A stretch of 64,000 nt of DNA from Paenarthrobacter ilicis (GCF_016907545.1 NZ_JAFBCD010000001.1:3348001-3412000); one strand, 5' to 3'; counted from the first letter of the stretch, positions 26,480 through 36,713 are shown. The notes: generated by a model not told the origin, from the letters alone. Numbers and translations: made by a program.

Positions 26480-27624
26480 GCTCCGCAACACCCGCCGCTG
26501 GGAACAACGCCGGCATCACCTACGCCTCCGCGGGCGTCGATGTCGAAGCGGGAGACCGCGCCGTTGAACTGATGAAGGACGCCGTCAAGGCGACCCACAA
26601 CACCTCGGTGATTGGCGGCGTCGGCGGTTTTGCCGGCCTGTACGACGTCTCCAAGCTGCTGACCTACAAGAAGCCGCTGCTGGCCACCTCCACGGATGGC
26701 GTTGGAACCAAGGTTGCCATTGCGCAAGCCATGGACATCCACGACACCATCGGCTTTGACCTGGTGGGCATGGTGGTGGACGACATCGTTGTGGTGGGCG
26801 CAGAGCCGCTCTACATGACCGATTACATCGCGTGCGGCAAGGTTGTTCCGGAGCGCATTGCTGACATTGTCCGCGGTATCGCCGCTGCCTGCTCGGTTGC
26901 AGGAACCGCGCTGGTGGGTGGCGAAACTGCTGAGCACCCCGGCCTGCTGGGCGAGCACGAATACGATGTGGCCGGTGCCGCCACCGGTGTTGTTGAAGCC
27001 GACGCCCTCCTGGGCCCGGACCGCGTCCGCGAAGGCGACGTGGTGATTGGCATGGCTTCCTCCGGCCTGCACTCCAATGGCTACTCACTGGTCCGCCGCG
27101 TCATCAACCACGCCGGGTGGGCGCTGGACCGCCAGGTCTCCGAGCTCGGCCGGACGCTGGGCGAAGAGCTCCTGGAGCCCACCCGCGTCTACGCCGCAGA
27201 CTGCCTGGACCTCGCCCGCACCTTCCCCCTGACCGGCGGCGCAGCAGTCCACGGGTTCAGCCACGTGACCGGTGGCGGCCTGGCCGCCAACCTGGCACGC
27301 GTCCTGCCCCAGGGCCTGGTTGCCACCGTTGACCGCAACACCTGGGAACTCCCGGCCATCTTCAAGCTGGTTTCCGAGCTGGGCAACGTCCCGCTGGCCG
27401 ACCTGGAGCGCACGCTGAACCTGGGCGTTGGCATGATCGCAATCGTGTCCCCCGAGGTTGCCGACGCAGCCGTTGCCCGCCTCAACGACCGCGGCTTGCC
27501 GTCCTGGGTCATGGGTACGGTTTCGGCCAACTCGGACTCGATCGACAAGACCGGCCCGGACTACGTCCAAGGTGCCAAGGGTGTCGACGGCGGCGCCGTA
27601 CGTTTGGTGAACGCGTACGCCTAA
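26476..27624 (+). CDS. purM: Phosphoribosylformylglycinamidine cyclo-ligase (AIR synthetase)
   Basis: Fifth step of purine synthesis, ATP-dependent closure of the imidazole ring. The 382 residues show ITYASAGVDVEAGDRAVELMK, LLATSTDGVGTKVAIAQ, VGGETAEHPG and MASSGLHSNGYSLVRR, all family signatures. ATGA overlap with purF implies coupled translation. A good intrinsic terminator follows. Confidence 0.96.
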   Translation: MSSATPAAGNNAGITYASAGVDVEAGDRAVELMKDAVKATHNTSVIGGVGGFAGLYDVSKLLTYKKPLLATSTDGVGTKVAIAQAMDIHDTIGFDLVGMVVDDIVVVGAEPLYMTDYIACGKVVPERIADIVRGIAAACSVAGTALVGGETAEHPGLLGEHEYDVAGAATGVVEADALLGPDRVREGDVVIGMASSGLHSNGYSLVRRVINHAGWALDRQVSELGRTLGEELLEPTRVYAADCLDLARTFPLTGGAAVHGFSHVTGGGLAANLARVLPQGLVATVDRNTWELPAIFKLVSELGNVPLADLERTLNLGVGMIAIVSPEVADAAVARLNDRGLPSWVMGTVSANSDSIDKTGPDYVQGAKGVDGGAVRLVNAYA

Positions 27625-27637
27625 GCGAATCCCATAA

Positions 27638-27680
27638 GGGCGGCCGGACAGCTTTTGCTGCCCGGCCGCTCTTTTCGTTT
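27638..27680 (+). terminator. Intrinsic terminator of purF-purM
   Basis: A 15-position stem (27638-27652 with 27657-27671; one mismatch, one wobble pair) with a TTTT loop is followed by TTTTCGTTT. Confidence 0.85.
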
Positions 27681-27725
27681 ACACCTGAATAAGGTTGAGG
27701 GCCCTACACCTGAATAAGGTTGAGG
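27680..27725. repeat. 21-bp direct repeat duplicating the end of the VOC gene
   Basis: TACACCTGAATAAGGTTGAG+G occurs at 27680-27700 and again at 27705-27725, 25 bp apart. The second copy contains the last codons and stop of the VOC gene, so the first is a duplicated gene tail. Confidence 0.8.
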
Positions 27726-28474
27726 ACTCCACCCTGGGGGTCTTGGATAGAGGCCAGCGATCCCGCTTCCGGCCTCTCCTCCGGCGCCACCAGGACCTCT
27801 CCCCCGGCCGCCATCACAGCGTCCACGGCCTTGCGTACGTCAGCCACCCCGAAGTAGATCTCCCACCCGGCATCCCCAGCAGACCCCGCCGGAACAACGC
27901 CGGCCACCTCGTCACCGTTGATCATCAGCGTGCTGTAGGTTCCGCCGTCGTCCTGCGGGTATTCGGTGACCTCATAACCAAACAGCTGCTGGAAGAACGC
28001 GACGGCGGCCTGCGGCTCAGGCGTCAGCAGTTCAGCCCACGTCAACGCACCAGGTTCGTTGTACAGGTGGCTGCCCAGATGGCTCCCCGCCTGCCAAATC
28101 CCCGTGGTCCCGCCACCGGGCACTTCAACGAACGCCAGCACCCCGGTGTCGGCTACAGGCTCCGGACCGAACAGGAGCTTGCCGCCCGCGTGCCCGGCGT
28201 CCTCGCCGATTTCCTCCGTGTCAGTGGCAGCCAGGTACACATTCCACTGACCATGGTTCCCCGCTGCTTCCTGTACCGGACTCTGCGGAGCAATGACCGC
28301 CACCAGCTTGCCGCCCACGAACGCCTGCGCATAGCTGCGGCCATCCGGTGTGGGCAGGTCCTGGTAGCGCCACCCAAACACCTGATGGTAAAAGTCCTTG
28401 GCCGCTGCTACATTGCGGGTCTGCAGATCCGCCCAGCAGGGCTCGCCACTTGCGTAGTGGGTACGTTCGGTCAT
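27704..28474 (-). CDS. Tandem VOC-domain protein
   Basis: 256 residues from ATG 28474. Two glyoxalase/bleomycin-resistance-like halves are visible: GEPCWADLQTRNVAAAKDFYHQVFGW (about 9-34) to FVEVPGGGTTGIWQ, and GALTWAELLTPEPQAAVAFFQQLFGYEV (about 137-164) to SIQDPQGGVLNLIQV. The paired form resembles actinobacterial VOC proteins loosely annotated as glyoxalase or hydroxylase; the substrate is unknown. The open frame continues upstream but the extra residues look non-coding. Confidence 0.87.
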   Translation of the reverse strand: MTERTHYASGEPCWADLQTRNVAAAKDFYHQVFGWRYQDLPTPDGRSYAQAFVGGKLVAVIAPQSPVQEAAGNHGQWNVYLAATDTEEIGEDAGHAGGKLLFGPEPVADTGVLAFVEVPGGGTTGIWQAGSHLGSHLYNEPGALTWAELLTPEPQAAVAFFQQLFGYEVTEYPQDDGGTYSTLMINGDEVAGVVPAGSAGDAGWEIYFGVADVRKAVDAVMAAGGEVLVAPEERPEAGSLASIQDPQGGVLNLIQV

Positions 28475-28516
28475 TCCGTCCAGCCCTTTCACTGCAATTC
28501 TCCCAAGCCTACGCAG

Positions 28517-28567
28517 AAAAGGGCCTACAGGGTACGCCGATGAATGGCGTGCCCTGTGGGCCCTTTT
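28517..28567 (-). terminator. Long hairpin, terminator of the DUF3073 gene
   Basis: AAAAGGGCCTACAGGGTACG+CC (28517-28538) pairs with 28546-28567 with two or three mismatches around a 7-nt loop. Read on the minus strand the stem ends in CCCTTTT, a T-tail fitting for the DUF3073 transcript; on the plus strand it also ends in TTTT. Confidence 0.75.
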
Positions 28568-28661
28568 CGAAAAGATGAACGGCGTCCGAAGATGCGCGAT
28601 GACCTTATGTACGACGGCGGTCCGCAACCCAGTGCCAACGGCACCTGTTTGCTGCGGTCAG

Positions 28662-28886
28662 CTATACGATTCGACGGGTGTCTACCTCGTCCTCATCGTC
28701 TTCCGCATACTTATCCTCGTAGGCCGAGTAATCCGGCTCCGGAGGATCGTCCGGGAAGTGGCTCTTGACACGACTGGACGGACCCGTGAGCTCCCGCTCA
28801 AGTGCCGAATAGTCAGTGTTCGGGGAGTAGTACTTGATGTCCCGAGCCTGCTTGGTAGCTTTTGCCTTTTGACGGCCGCGCCCCAT
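28662..28886 (-). CDS. DUF3073 family small basic/acidic protein
   Basis: 74 residues from ATG 28886, which has AAAGGGGG upstream. It opens with MGRGRQKAKATKQARDIKYY, the conserved DUF3073 start, followed by SPNTDYSALERELTG and an acidic tail. The family is restricted to actinobacteria and usually lies by purM, as here. The function is unknown. Confidence 0.93.
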   Translation of the reverse strand: MGRGRQKAKATKQARDIKYYSPNTDYSALERELTGPSSRVKSHFPDDPPEPDYSAYEDKYAEDDEDEVDTRRIV

Positions 28887-29127
28887 GGCGTGACCCCCTT
28901 TTGTACTTGGACCGGAGGTGGTCACCTTGGCTATCGGTGAGGCCCCGGAATGTTTGGTCAATTTGTCGTATGTCTAGATTACATGCTTTCCAGGGTCCCC
29001 GCGTGCCACCGGAGCACGTGCCTCCGGCCACACCTGCCAAAAGGGGCGCCCGCAAGCCTCCACGACCGTGAAAATTCGGTAGAGTCGGCCTCAATGCGGC
29101 CCACAGCAGGAAGGCACACCCCAGAAT

Positions 29128-30081
29128 ATGAGCCAGGATAAGACTCCCCCGCACGACGATTCACCGCACGAGCCCGGCGGGGATGCACCACAGCCACCTG
29201 TTGCCCCCTCCGAACCACCGTCCGGACTGCCTGCCGATCCCGCACCGGATCTGGACCCGGACTTCGTTCCCAACCCTTCCGAACAACCCGACCCAGCCGT
29301 GCCTCCCGGCACTGAAGAGCCAGCACAGCAGGCCGCGCACGCGAACCCCGGCGGACCGAGCTACCCCGGCGGACCGAGCTATCCCGGCGGACCGAGCTAT
29401 CCCGGCGGACCGAGCTACCCCGGTGGACCGAGCTACCCCGGTGGACCGAGCTACCAAGACGGCCCCACCTACCCCGGCGGCCCCACTTACCCCGGCGGCC
29501 CCACCTACCCTTCGGCGTACCCCGGCCAGCCATCAGGCCCGCCGGAGAATTGGCAGCAGCAGCAACCCCAAGGCGATCCCATCAAGCGCCAGCGCCTGGT
29601 GATCGGCGGAATCGTCCTGGGAATCCTGATCCTGATCGGCATCGTGATCTGGGTGCTCCTGAGCCTCCTGGGCAACAGGCCCACCACCGCAGCACCCAGC
29701 CCCAGCGCGACACCCTCCCAGGGGCCGCTCCCCCGCGAAGCAGATGCCAAGGACTTCCAAGTGGGCGACTGCTTTGCCGACTTCGATCCCAACTCAACCA
29801 AGGCGAAGGCCGTGGCTTGCGATACGGAGCACTCGGCCGAGCTTGGCGCCGTCTTCACGTACCCACAGGACGATTCCTTCCCGGGAACAAACGCGCTCCG
29901 GGACAAGGGCCGCGAAGTCTGCAAGTCAGTGAAGCTCAACGATGCTGCCGACAACTACGTGTTGCTGCAGCAGAACGTTTACCCGAGCACCACCAGCTGG
30001 GATCAGGGAGACCGCCGCGTTGACTGCTTCATCGTGGTGGATTCCGGCAACACCATCAAGGAAGAAATCCTCAGAAAGTAG
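29128..30081 (+). CDS. Septum-formation family membrane protein with PGGPSY repeats
   Basis: 317 residues. A Pro/Asp/Gln-rich N-terminal part contains six PGGPSY units encoded by 18-bp tandem repeats (about 29348-29453), then QDGPTY and two PGGPTY units. One membrane helix (LVIGGIVLGILILIGIVIWV, about 153-172) leads to an extracellular Septum_form-like domain with VGDCFADFD, AVACDTEHSAEL, EVCKSVKL and RVDCFIVV, whose four cysteines likely form disulphides. It divides away from the DUF3073 gene. A role near the division septum is family-based inference. Confidence 0.85.
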   Translation: MSQDKTPPHDDSPHEPGGDAPQPPVAPSEPPSGLPADPAPDLDPDFVPNPSEQPDPAVPPGTEEPAQQAAHANPGGPSYPGGPSYPGGPSYPGGPSYPGGPSYPGGPSYQDGPTYPGGPTYPGGPTYPSAYPGQPSGPPENWQQQQPQGDPIKRQRLVIGGIVLGILILIGIVIWVLLSLLGNRPTTAAPSPSATPSQGPLPREADAKDFQVGDCFADFDPNSTKAKAVACDTEHSAELGAVFTYPQDDSFPGTNALRDKGREVCKSVKLNDAADNYVLLQQNVYPSTTSWDQGDRRVDCFIVVDSGNTIKEEILRK

Positions 30082-30103
30082 TTGCCGGCTCCCCAAACTC
30101 CAT

Positions 30104-32761
30104 CTATTTTCGGCGAACGGTAAGGCCCGATCCTGCCGCTGTGCCATCAAACGCCGCCATCGACTCCAGCCCGTCAACGGTGAGCTCGTCAAGATCGGCC
30201 GCGGTGTCCACCAGGACGGTGTCGCCGTCCGTGATTTCGCCTGCCAGGATCTCCTTGGCCAGGCGGTCACCAATCTCCCGCTGAACCAGCCTGCGGAGGG
30301 GACGGGCTCCGTAGGCGGGATCGTACCCGGACATGGCCAGCCAGGCGCGGGCGCCATCGGTGACTTCCAGGCTGAGGCGGCGGTCGCGCAGCCTCGAGGT
30401 GAGCTCGCCAACGTGCAGCTCAACGATCCGGGCCAGCTCTTCAACTGACAACGGATCAAAGAGCACGATCTCGTCCAGGCGGTTCAGGAATTCCGGCTTG
30501 AAGGACGCCTGGACCACGGCCATGACGGCCTCACGCTTTGCTGTGGCATCCATGGTCTGGTCAACAAGGAACTGGCTTCCGGAGTTGGATGTCAGCACCA
30601 GGATGGTGTTCCGGAAGTCCACGGTGCGGCCCTGACCGTCGGTGAGGCGGCCGTCGTCGAGCACTTGCAGGAGGATGTCGAAGACCTCGGGGTGGGCCTT
30701 TTCCACCTCGTCCAGCAGCACCACGGAGTACGGGCGGCGGCGGACTGCTTCGGTGAGCTGGCCACCTTCCTCGTACCCCACGTAACCCGGAGGCGCTCCC
30801 ACCAAACGGGCCACAGCGTGCTTCTCGCTGTACTCTGACATGTCGATTCGGATCATGGCGCGCTCGTCGTCAAAGAGGAAGTCCGCCAGAGCTTTGGCAA
30901 GCTCGGTCTTGCCGACGCCGGTGGGTCCCAGGAACAGGAACGAGCCCGTGGGGCGGTTGGGATCGCTGATGCCTGCCCGTGCGCGCCGGACGGCGTCGGA
31001 CACGGCTTGGACGGCTTTTGCCTGTCCAATCAGCCGCTTCCCCAACTCCTCCTCCATGTGCAGGAGCTTCTGTGATTCGCCCTGCAGCATCCGGCCGGCG
31101 GGAATGCCGGTCCACGCAGAGATAACCTCGGCGATGTCGTCCGCAGTGACGTCTTCGGCCACCATGAGCTCGGGTTTGTTGTCGCCATTGGTGCGGGCCT
31201 CTTCTTCCGCGGCGGCGCTCAGCTCACGTTCCAGCGCGGGCAACTCGCCGTAAAGAATGCGCGACGCCGATTCCAAGTCACCTTCGCGCTGCGACTTGTC
31301 CGCCGCGGACCTCAGCTCGTCGATCTTTGCCTTGAGGTCACCCACACGGTTGAGTCCGGCCTTCTCTGCTTCCCAGCGGGCGTTGAGTGCGCCCAGCTCT
31401 TCCTTCTTGTCCGCCATGTCTGCCCGGAGCGCGGCCAACCGTTCCACGGACGCGGGGTCTGTTTCGTTCTGGAGCGCCAGCTCTTCCATGGTCAAACGGT
31501 CCACGGCCCGGCGGAGCTGGTCGATCTCCTCCGGCGCGGAATCGATTTCCATCCGGAGGCGGGACGCGGCTTCATCCACCAGGTCGATCGCCTTGTCCGG
31601 CAGCTGCCGGCCCGATATGTAGCGGTTGGACAGCGCAGCGGCCGCCACCAAGGCGGAATCCGCGATGGCAACCTTGTGGTGGGCCTCGTAACGTTCCTTC
31701 AGGCCGCGGAGAATACCGATGGTGTCCTCCACACTGGGCTCGCCCACGTACACCTGCTGGAAGCGGCGTTCCAGTGCCGGATCCTTCTCGATATTCTCGC
31801 GGTATTCGTCCAGGGTGGTGGCGCCAATCAGCCGCAGTTCGCCGCGGGCCAGCATGGGCTTGAGCATGTTCCCGGCGTCCATGGCGCTGTCTCCCGTGGC
31901 ACCTGCGCCAACCACGGTGTGGATCTCGTCAATGAACGTGACAATCTGGCCATTGGAGTTCTTGATCTCCTCCAGCACGGCCTTCAACCGTTCCTCGAAC
32001 TCTCCGCGGTATTTGGCACCGGCCACCATGGACGCAAGGTCCAAGGCGATGAGGGTCTTGCCGCGCAGGCTTTCCGGGACGTCGCCGGCAACAATGCGCT
32101 GGGCCAACCCTTCCACCACGGCTGTTTTACCCACGCCGGGCTCGCCAATGATCACAGGGTTGTTCTTGGTGCGTCGGCTCAGGACCTGGATTACTCGGCG
32201 GATTTCACTGTCCCTGCCGATCACGGGGTCCAGCTTGCCGGAACGGGCAACGGCCGTGAGGTCGGTGCCGAACTTCTCCAGGGCCTGGAAGGTGTTCTCC
32301 GGGTCGGGAGAATCCACTTTCCTGTCGCCCCGGACACCCGGCAGTGCGGCGAGAAGCGCCTCATGGGAGGCGCCGGCGTCGCGCATTAACTTTCCGACGG
32401 CGTCGCTTCCGGCAGAGAGGCCCAACAGGAGGTGCTCGGTGGAGACGAAGGAATCGCCGATTTTGTCTGCCTCGTTCTGGGCAGCTTGGATGGCCTGCAT
32501 GGCCTGACGCGACAGCTGCGCCTGCTGGACGGAGCTGCCTGATGTTGAGGGCAGGGCCTTGATGGCCGAGCTTGCTTGGACGCTCACGGCATCCGGATCC
32601 GCGCCGGTTGCCCGCAGCAACGCCACGGCAACTCCTTCGCGCTGGTCCATCAGGGCCTTGAGCAGGTGCGCGGGCTCCACCTGCGGATTGCCGGCAGTGG
32701 AGGCATTCATGGCGGCCGCAGAAAGGGCCTCCTGGCTTTTGGTGGTGAATTTGACGTCCAA
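30104..32761 (-). CDS. clpB: Chaperone ClpB (Hsp100 disaggregase)
   Basis: 885 residues from TTG 32761, chosen because GAAAGGGAG lies at the right distance and the ClpB N domain starts at [15 protein letters not shown]. Features in order: N domain repeats (to about 150), first AAA+ with [16 protein letters not shown] and [12 protein letters not shown], the coiled middle domain (about 400-520) that binds DnaK, second AAA+ with [19 protein letters not shown] and [14 protein letters not shown]. It rescues aggregated proteins with DnaK. The leader carries an HspR-type inverted repeat. Confidence 0.97.
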   Translation of the reverse strand: MDVKFTTKSQEALSAAAMNASTAGNPQVEPAHLLKALMDQREGVAVALLRATGADPDAVSVQASSAIKALPSTSGSSVQQAQLSRQAMQAIQAAQNEADKIGDSFVSTEHLLLGLSAGSDAVGKLMRDAGASHEALLAALPGVRGDRKVDSPDPENTFQALEKFGTDLTAVARSGKLDPVIGRDSEIRRVIQVLSRRTKNNPVIIGEPGVGKTAVVEGLAQRIVAGDVPESLRGKTLIALDLASMVAGAKYRGEFEERLKAVLEEIKNSNGQIVTFIDEIHTVVGAGATGDSAMDAGNMLKPMLARGELRLIGATTLDEYRENIEKDPALERRFQQVYVGEPSVEDTIGILRGLKERYEAHHKVAIADSALVAAAALSNRYISGRQLPDKAIDLVDEAASRLRMEIDSAPEEIDQLRRAVDRLTMEELALQNETDPASVERLAALRADMADKKEELGALNARWEAEKAGLNRVGDLKAKIDELRSAADKSQREGDLESASRILYGELPALERELSAAAEEEARTNGDNKPELMVAEDVTADDIAEVISAWTGIPAGRMLQGESQKLLHMEEELGKRLIGQAKAVQAVSDAVRRARAGISDPNRPTGSFLFLGPTGVGKTELAKALADFLFDDERAMIRIDMSEYSEKHAVARLVGAPPGYVGYEEGGQLTEAVRRRPYSVVLLDEVEKAHPEVFDILLQVLDDGRLTDGQGRTVDFRNTILVLTSNSGSQFLVDQTMDATAKREAVMAVVQASFKPEFLNRLDEIVLFDPLSVEELARIVELHVGELTSRLRDRRLSLEVTDGARAWLAMSGYDPAYGARPLRRLVQREIGDRLAKEILAGEITDGDTVLVDTAADLDELTVDGLESMAAFDGTAAGSGLTVRRK

Positions 32762-32799
32762 AGAGTGCTCCCTTTCTGATGAGACCGATGCTTTCAAAG

Positions 32800-32820
32800 T
32801 TGAGTCTACTACGCTCAAGT
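32800..32820. promoter_or_regulatory. HAIR element (HspR binding site) before clpB
   Basis: Read on the minus strand: CTTGAGC-N7-ACTCAAC, close to the HAIR consensus CTTGAGT-N7-ACTCAAG. It lies about 40 bp before the TTG start, where HspR represses chaperone genes in actinobacteria. Confidence 0.8.
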
Positions 32821-32902
32821 TTGCTTTTGGGGCCGCTCTGTTCCATGTTTGCCCACGGCGAACGGGGTGTCCAGTGGCCGCCGGTTTGAGGGGAAGTAGG
32901 CT

Positions 32903-33526
32903 GTGGCCATGGACACGATCACCACCTCCGCGGAACTCGAGAAGATCATTGGCCTCCCCCTGGACCGCACCCGCAAGAAAGTTCGTTCCACCCTCAGCGA
33001 TTTCGACCGGCAATGGCTGGCGGCCAGCCCCTTCTGCGTCCTCTCCACCACTGATTCCGAAGGACGGGTGGATGCCTCACCCAAGGGAGACCCCGCAGGG
33101 TTCATCAAAGTCCTGGACAACACCACCATCGCCATCCCGGAACGCCCCGGCAACAGGCTCGCGTTCGGATTCCACAACATCCTGCAGAACCCCAATGTTG
33201 GCCTGTTGTCCGTAGTGCCGGGGCGGACGGACACCCTCCGCATCAACGGAACAGCCCAGGTTGTGGGCAATGCAGACTTCTTCGACCAGATGCTGGTCAA
33301 GGGCCACCGGCCACGGGCAGCCGTAGTGATCACCGTGGAGGAAGTCTTCACCCATTGCGGGAAGGCGTTCATGCGGAGCGGGCTGTGGCAGCCCGAAACC
33401 TGGAACCCGGACGGCCTGCCCAGCATCGCCGTCCTGGCACAGAGCTACACCCAACCCGAAACACCCCTGTCGGAGCTTGAGGACTACTACGGCCCGTCCT
33501 ACGCCGACGGGATGTACCGCGACTAG
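32903..33526 (+). CDS. FMN-dependent PPOX-type flavoprotein
   Basis: 207 residues from GTG 32903 (GAGGGGAAG upstream; ATG 32909 possible). A split-barrel FMN-binding core is visible: DRQWLAASPFCVLSTTDSEGRVDASPKGDPAGF, NRLAFGFHNILQNPNVGLLSVVPG, LRINGTAQVV, and a C-terminal ITVEEVFTHCGKAFMRSGLW. This matches the PPOX subfamily typified by MSMEG_1061. It probably uses FMN or F420 to reduce an unknown substrate. Confidence 0.88.
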   Translation: MAMDTITTSAELEKIIGLPLDRTRKKVRSTLSDFDRQWLAASPFCVLSTTDSEGRVDASPKGDPAGFIKVLDNTTIAIPERPGNRLAFGFHNILQNPNVGLLSVVPGRTDTLRINGTAQVVGNADFFDQMLVKGHRPRAAVVITVEEVFTHCGKAFMRSGLWQPETWNPDGLPSIAVLAQSYTQPETPLSELEDYYGPSYADGMYRD

Positions 33527-33550
33527 CCAGCGACTGTGTCGGGCGGCCGG

Positions 33551-34618
33551 TTAGGCCGGGTACACGGAAACCAGCGCCGACTTCACCACAAACCTCACAT
33601 CCATTCCCGGAACCAACCCCAGATCTGCCGATGCCGCCGGAGTGATATCCGCGGACAATGCGTGCTGCCCTGAGGTTGCCCGCACCCGGATCTGGTCGCC
33701 GTGGGGTTCAAGGTCCGTGATGCTCACGGGGAACGAATTTCGCGGGCTTCCATGTACGTCGCCCAAGAAGACGGAAACGGCCGACGGCGGGAACGCGGCC
33801 ACGCCCGCTTGGCCGGGCAGGGGTGACCACCCGGAGTCATGATGGCCCGCGAAAACCCGGCCATCCGGCGTCGTCATTCCATCCTCGGTGATGGTTCCGG
33901 TGACGAGGTTCAGCCCTGCGAGTCCGGCGGCGAAGGGGCTTCTGGGCCGCTCAAGGACCTGCCGCGTTGGTCCGCTTTCCGCGATGCGTCCGTTCTCCAC
34001 CACCAGCACCCTGTCCGCCAGCATGTACGCGTCCAGGACATCGTGGGTGACGATGATGGCCTTCCGGTCCCGCAAAACCCGTTTGAGCACGCGGCGGAGC
34101 AACGGTGCTGCGTGGATGTCGAGGGCTGCCATGGGTTCGTCCAGGAGAAGGAGCTCCGGCTCTGCCGCGAGGGCACGGGCCACGGCCACCCTCTGCGCCT
34201 GGCCGCCCGAAAGCTGGGCCGGCTTCCGCTGTGCCAGCTCCGTGGCATCCACCTCAGCCAGCCAATGCCTGGCCGTTTCACGTGCCGCCGCCCGGGATAT
34301 TCCGGCGCTCCGCGGACCGAAGGCAACGTTGTCCAGCACGCTCAGGTGCGGAAAGAGGAGTGCGTCCTGGGCCAAGAGTGCAATCCCCCGTTGGTGCGGT
34401 GCGCTCCAACGGTGAGTGCCGCCGTCGAGGGTGAACAACTCCCGTTGGCCAATGGTTGCTGACCCGGAATCAGGCCGGAGCAGGCCCGCAATCACGGCCA
34501 GCAGAGTCGACTTGCCGGCGCCGTTGGGACCCAGGATGGCCACAGTCTCGCCCTCGGCAAGGTTGAGGGACATCTCGAAATTCCTGGAACGGAGGCTGGC
34601 CTGCAGTTCGAACGTCAT
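33551..34618 (-). CDS. modC: Molybdate ABC transporter, ATP-binding protein
   Basis: 355 residues. Walker [11 protein letters not shown]-loop [12 protein letters not shown], signature [15 protein letters not shown], Walker [13 protein letters not shown] and H-loop THD lead to a C-terminal TOBE/Mop-like domain (about 285-355) that can bind oxyanion. It overlaps modB by 4 bp (ATGA). Confidence 0.92.
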   Translation of the reverse strand: MTFELQASLRSRNFEMSLNLAEGETVAILGPNGAGKSTLLAVIAGLLRPDSGSATIGQRELFTLDGGTHRWSAPHQRGIALLAQDALLFPHLSVLDNVAFGPRSAGISRAAARETARHWLAEVDATELAQRKPAQLSGGQAQRVAVARALAAEPELLLLDEPMAALDIHAAPLLRRVLKRVLRDRKAIIVTHDVLDAYMLADRVLVVENGRIAESGPTRQVLERPRSPFAAGLAGLNLVTGTITEDGMTTPDGRVFAGHHDSGWSPLPGQAGVAAFPPSAVSVFLGDVHGSPRNSFPVSITDLEPHGDQIRVRATSGQHALSADITPAASADLGLVPGMDVRFVVKSALVSVYPA

Positions 34619-35424
34619 GATGCCACCCTTGGTGCCGCGGCTCGTCGGCGGCCATGGCTCAGGCCCACCACTGCAACCGCCACGGCCACCAATACCAGTG
34701 ACAACGCGACGGCGGCATCGGCGTCGGTTTCGCGCTGCAGGTAGATCTCCAGAGGCAGGGTCCGGGTGATCCCTTCAAGGCTCCCCGCGAACGTCAGCGT
34801 GGCGCCGAACTCGCCCAAGCTGCGGGCAAAGGACAGCACCGCGCCGGAGGCCAGGCCGGGAAGGACCAGTGGCAGCGTCACCCTCCTCAGGACCGTGGTG
34901 GGACCGGCACCCAGCGTGGCCGCAACGGCCTCATACCTGCTGCCCGCGGACCTCAGCGCACCCTCCAGGCTCACCACCAGGAAGGGCAACGCGACGAACG
35001 TCTGGGCCAGGACCACCGCGGTGGTGGAGAAGGCGATCTGGATGCCTGCAAGCTCCAACGACTTTCCGAGCAGGCCCTGCCGCCCAAAGGTGTACAGCAA
35101 GGCAATGCCGCCAACCACCGGCGGCAACACCAATGGCAACAGCACCAGTGAGCGCAGGAAGCGTTGTCCCGGAAAGTCAGCACGGGCAAGGACCAACGCC
35201 AAGGGAACACCCAGCACAATGCAGAGGGCGGTGCTGGCCAAGGATGTCCGCAAGCTGAGGCCCAGGGCCGCAAGCGATGAGTCCGAGGTAACCAGCGGAA
35301 TGAACTCCGGCCAATTCACCCTGGCAACGATTGCCACCAGGGGCAGCACCACCAGCAGCCCGCCCACAGCGGCCACGGCATAAAGCCAGCGGGGAATGCC
35401 GTGGAAACCCGGAGTAGACGTCAT
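34615..35424 (-). CDS. modB: Molybdate ABC transporter, permease
   Basis: 269 residues with about six membrane helices and the ABC-permease EAA loop ([27 protein letters not shown]) that contacts Mod[18 protein letters not shown] is typical of ModB/CysTW permeases. It lies between modA (7-nt gap) and modC (4-bp overlap). Confidence 0.92.
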   Translation of the reverse strand: MTSTPGFHGIPRWLYAVAAVGGLLVVLPLVAIVARVNWPEFIPLVTSDSSLAALGLSLRTSLASTALCIVLGVPLALVLARADFPGQRFLRSLVLLPLVLPPVVGGIALLYTFGRQGLLGKSLELAGIQIAFSTTAVVLAQTFVALPFLVVSLEGALRSAGSRYEAVAATLGAGPTTVLRRVTLPLVLPGLASGAVLSFARSLGEFGATLTFAGSLEGITRTLPLEIYLQRETDADAAVALSLVLVAVAVAVVGLSHGRRRAAAPRVAS

Positions 35425-35431
35425 GCGTTGC

Positions 35432-36250
35432 CTACGGTGCGCCGAAGCCGGCGTCGGAAAGGACTGTGCGTCCGGCTTCCCCGGTCACGCTCGCGATGAA
35501 GGCGGCTGCGAGCTCCTTGTTCTTGCTGGTGGTAACGGTGCCAATGGGGTAGGTGTTCACGGCCTTGTCCGACTCAGGGAACGCTATGCCCTTCACCTTG
35601 TCCCCCGCTCCCTTCACATCCGTGACATAGACCAGGCCGGCGTCTGCTTCGCCCGAGGTGACCTTGCCCAGGACATCCGTGACGGACGATTCCTCACTGA
35701 CAGGGCTCAACGTGACGCCGCTGGCCTTCTCCACAGTATCCGCAGCAGCGCCGCAGGGCACCTGGCTGGCGCAGGTGACTACTTTCACGCCGGGCTTGGC
35801 CAGGTCCGCGAAGGAAGTGATCGACGCCGGGTTGCTGGGTGGGACAGCGATCTCCAGGACGTTGGTGGCGAAGTTCGTCGCGGTGCCGTCCAGCAGCTTG
35901 GCGTCTGACAACTTGGTCATATTCTTGGTGTCCGCCGAGGCAAAGACGTCCGCCGGAGCGCCTTGGGTGATCTGCGTGACCAGGTCCGAGGAGCCTGCGA
36001 AGCTCAGTGTCACCTTGGTGCCCGGGTTCTTCGCCTCGAAGTCCTTGGCCAGTTGGGTGAACGTGGCTTTGAGGGATGCGGCTGCGAAGACGGTCACTGT
36101 TCCGCTCAGTTGGGATGTGCTGCTGTTGCCCGTTGGCGTTGCGGCAGGGGCGGTGGAGCCGCAGGCCGTGAGGGCGCCTGCCAATCCAACCGCTACCGAC
36201 ATGCCCACGATGCTCTTCTTCATGCGAATCTTTAGGCGAAGGGTCCTCAT
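35432..36250 (-). CDS. modA: Molybdate-binding lipoprotein
   Basis: 272 residues. The ATG at 36250 is supported by AAGGAAAG upstream and by its ATGA overlap with the regulator gene. The signal peptide ends in LTAC with C30 lipidated. The mature protein shows [26 protein letters not shown] and [26 protein letters not shown], the ModA ligand-binding pattern. Confidence 0.93.
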   Translation of the reverse strand: MRTLRLKIRMKKSIVGMSVAVGLAGALTACGSTAPAATPTGNSSTSQLSGTVTVFAAASLKATFTQLAKDFEAKNPGTKVTLSFAGSSDLVTQITQGAPADVFASADTKNMTKLSDAKLLDGTATNFATNVLEIAVPPSNPASITSFADLAKPGVKVVTCASQVPCGAAADTVEKASGVTLSPVSEESSVTDVLGKVTSGEADAGLVYVTDVKGAGDKVKGIAFPESDKAVNTYPIGTVTTSKNKELAAAFIASVTGEAGRTVLSDAGFGAP

Positions 36251-36657
36251 ATGATGCTCTTTCCTTGCGGAGTTTCGATGATGACAGTGGTGGCTTTGAC
36301 CACGGCTGTGGCGACGGATCCGAGTTCCAACCCGAGCTCACGGACTGCCTCGCTGCTCATGAGCGATACCACCCGGAACGGACCGCACTGGAGCTCAACC
36401 TGGGCCATGACCTTGTCTGCGGTGATGCCTGTGACCAGACCGACGAAGCGGTTCCGGGCCGAGCTTCCGGGGCGGGAAGGATCATCTGGGAGGTGGGACT
36501 GATCCCGGGCCAACGTGGCGAGCTCCAGCCCGTCCACGGCCAGGCGTCCTGCGCCGTCCTTCTGGGCAGTCAGCGTCCCGTTTTCCGTCCAGCGCCTCAC
36601 AGTATCGTCACTGACGCCGAGGAAGCGGGCGGCCTCGGAAATTCGTATTTGCGGCAT
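36247..36657 (-). CDS. HTH (excisionase/MerR-like) plus TOBE molybdate-responsive regulator
   Basis: 136 residues. Residues 1-50 are a short MerR/excisionase-type helix-turn-helix (ISEAARFLGVSDDTVRRWTENGTL), unlike the classic ModE LysR-type HTH. Residues 68-136 form one TOBE (Mop) domain, ARNRFVGLVTGITADKVMAQVEL to SVATAVVKATTVIIETP, which binds molybdate or tungstate. As first gene of the operon it probably regulates mod genes in response to molybdate. Repeated CGTATTTGCG boxes sit at its own start. Confidence 0.88.
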   Translation of the reverse strand: MPQIRISEAARFLGVSDDTVRRWTENGTLTAQKDGAGRLAVDGLELATLARDQSHLPDDPSRPGSSARNRFVGLVTGITADKVMAQVELQCGPFRVVSLMSSEAVRELGLELGSVATAVVKATTVIIETPQGKSII

Positions 36658-36713
36658 GGGACGAGTTTAGTTCCGTATTTGCGCTTTAGTTGCCCTAAAT
36701 GTTCCGCAAACGA
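36644..36713. promoter_or_regulatory. Repeated CGTATTTGCG boxes at the mod operon start
   Basis: CGTATTTGCG occurs at 36644-36653 (inside the first codons of the regulator) and 36674-36683, 30 bp apart (about three turns), with a related inverted TCGTTTGCG at about 36705-36713. They are candidate sites for the HTH-TOBE protein. Confidence 0.45.

Noticed and set aside
32762..33013. 84-residue N-terminal extension of ClpB
   Set aside because: It crosses the HAIR element and the divergent flavoprotein start and has no similarity to the ClpB N domain.
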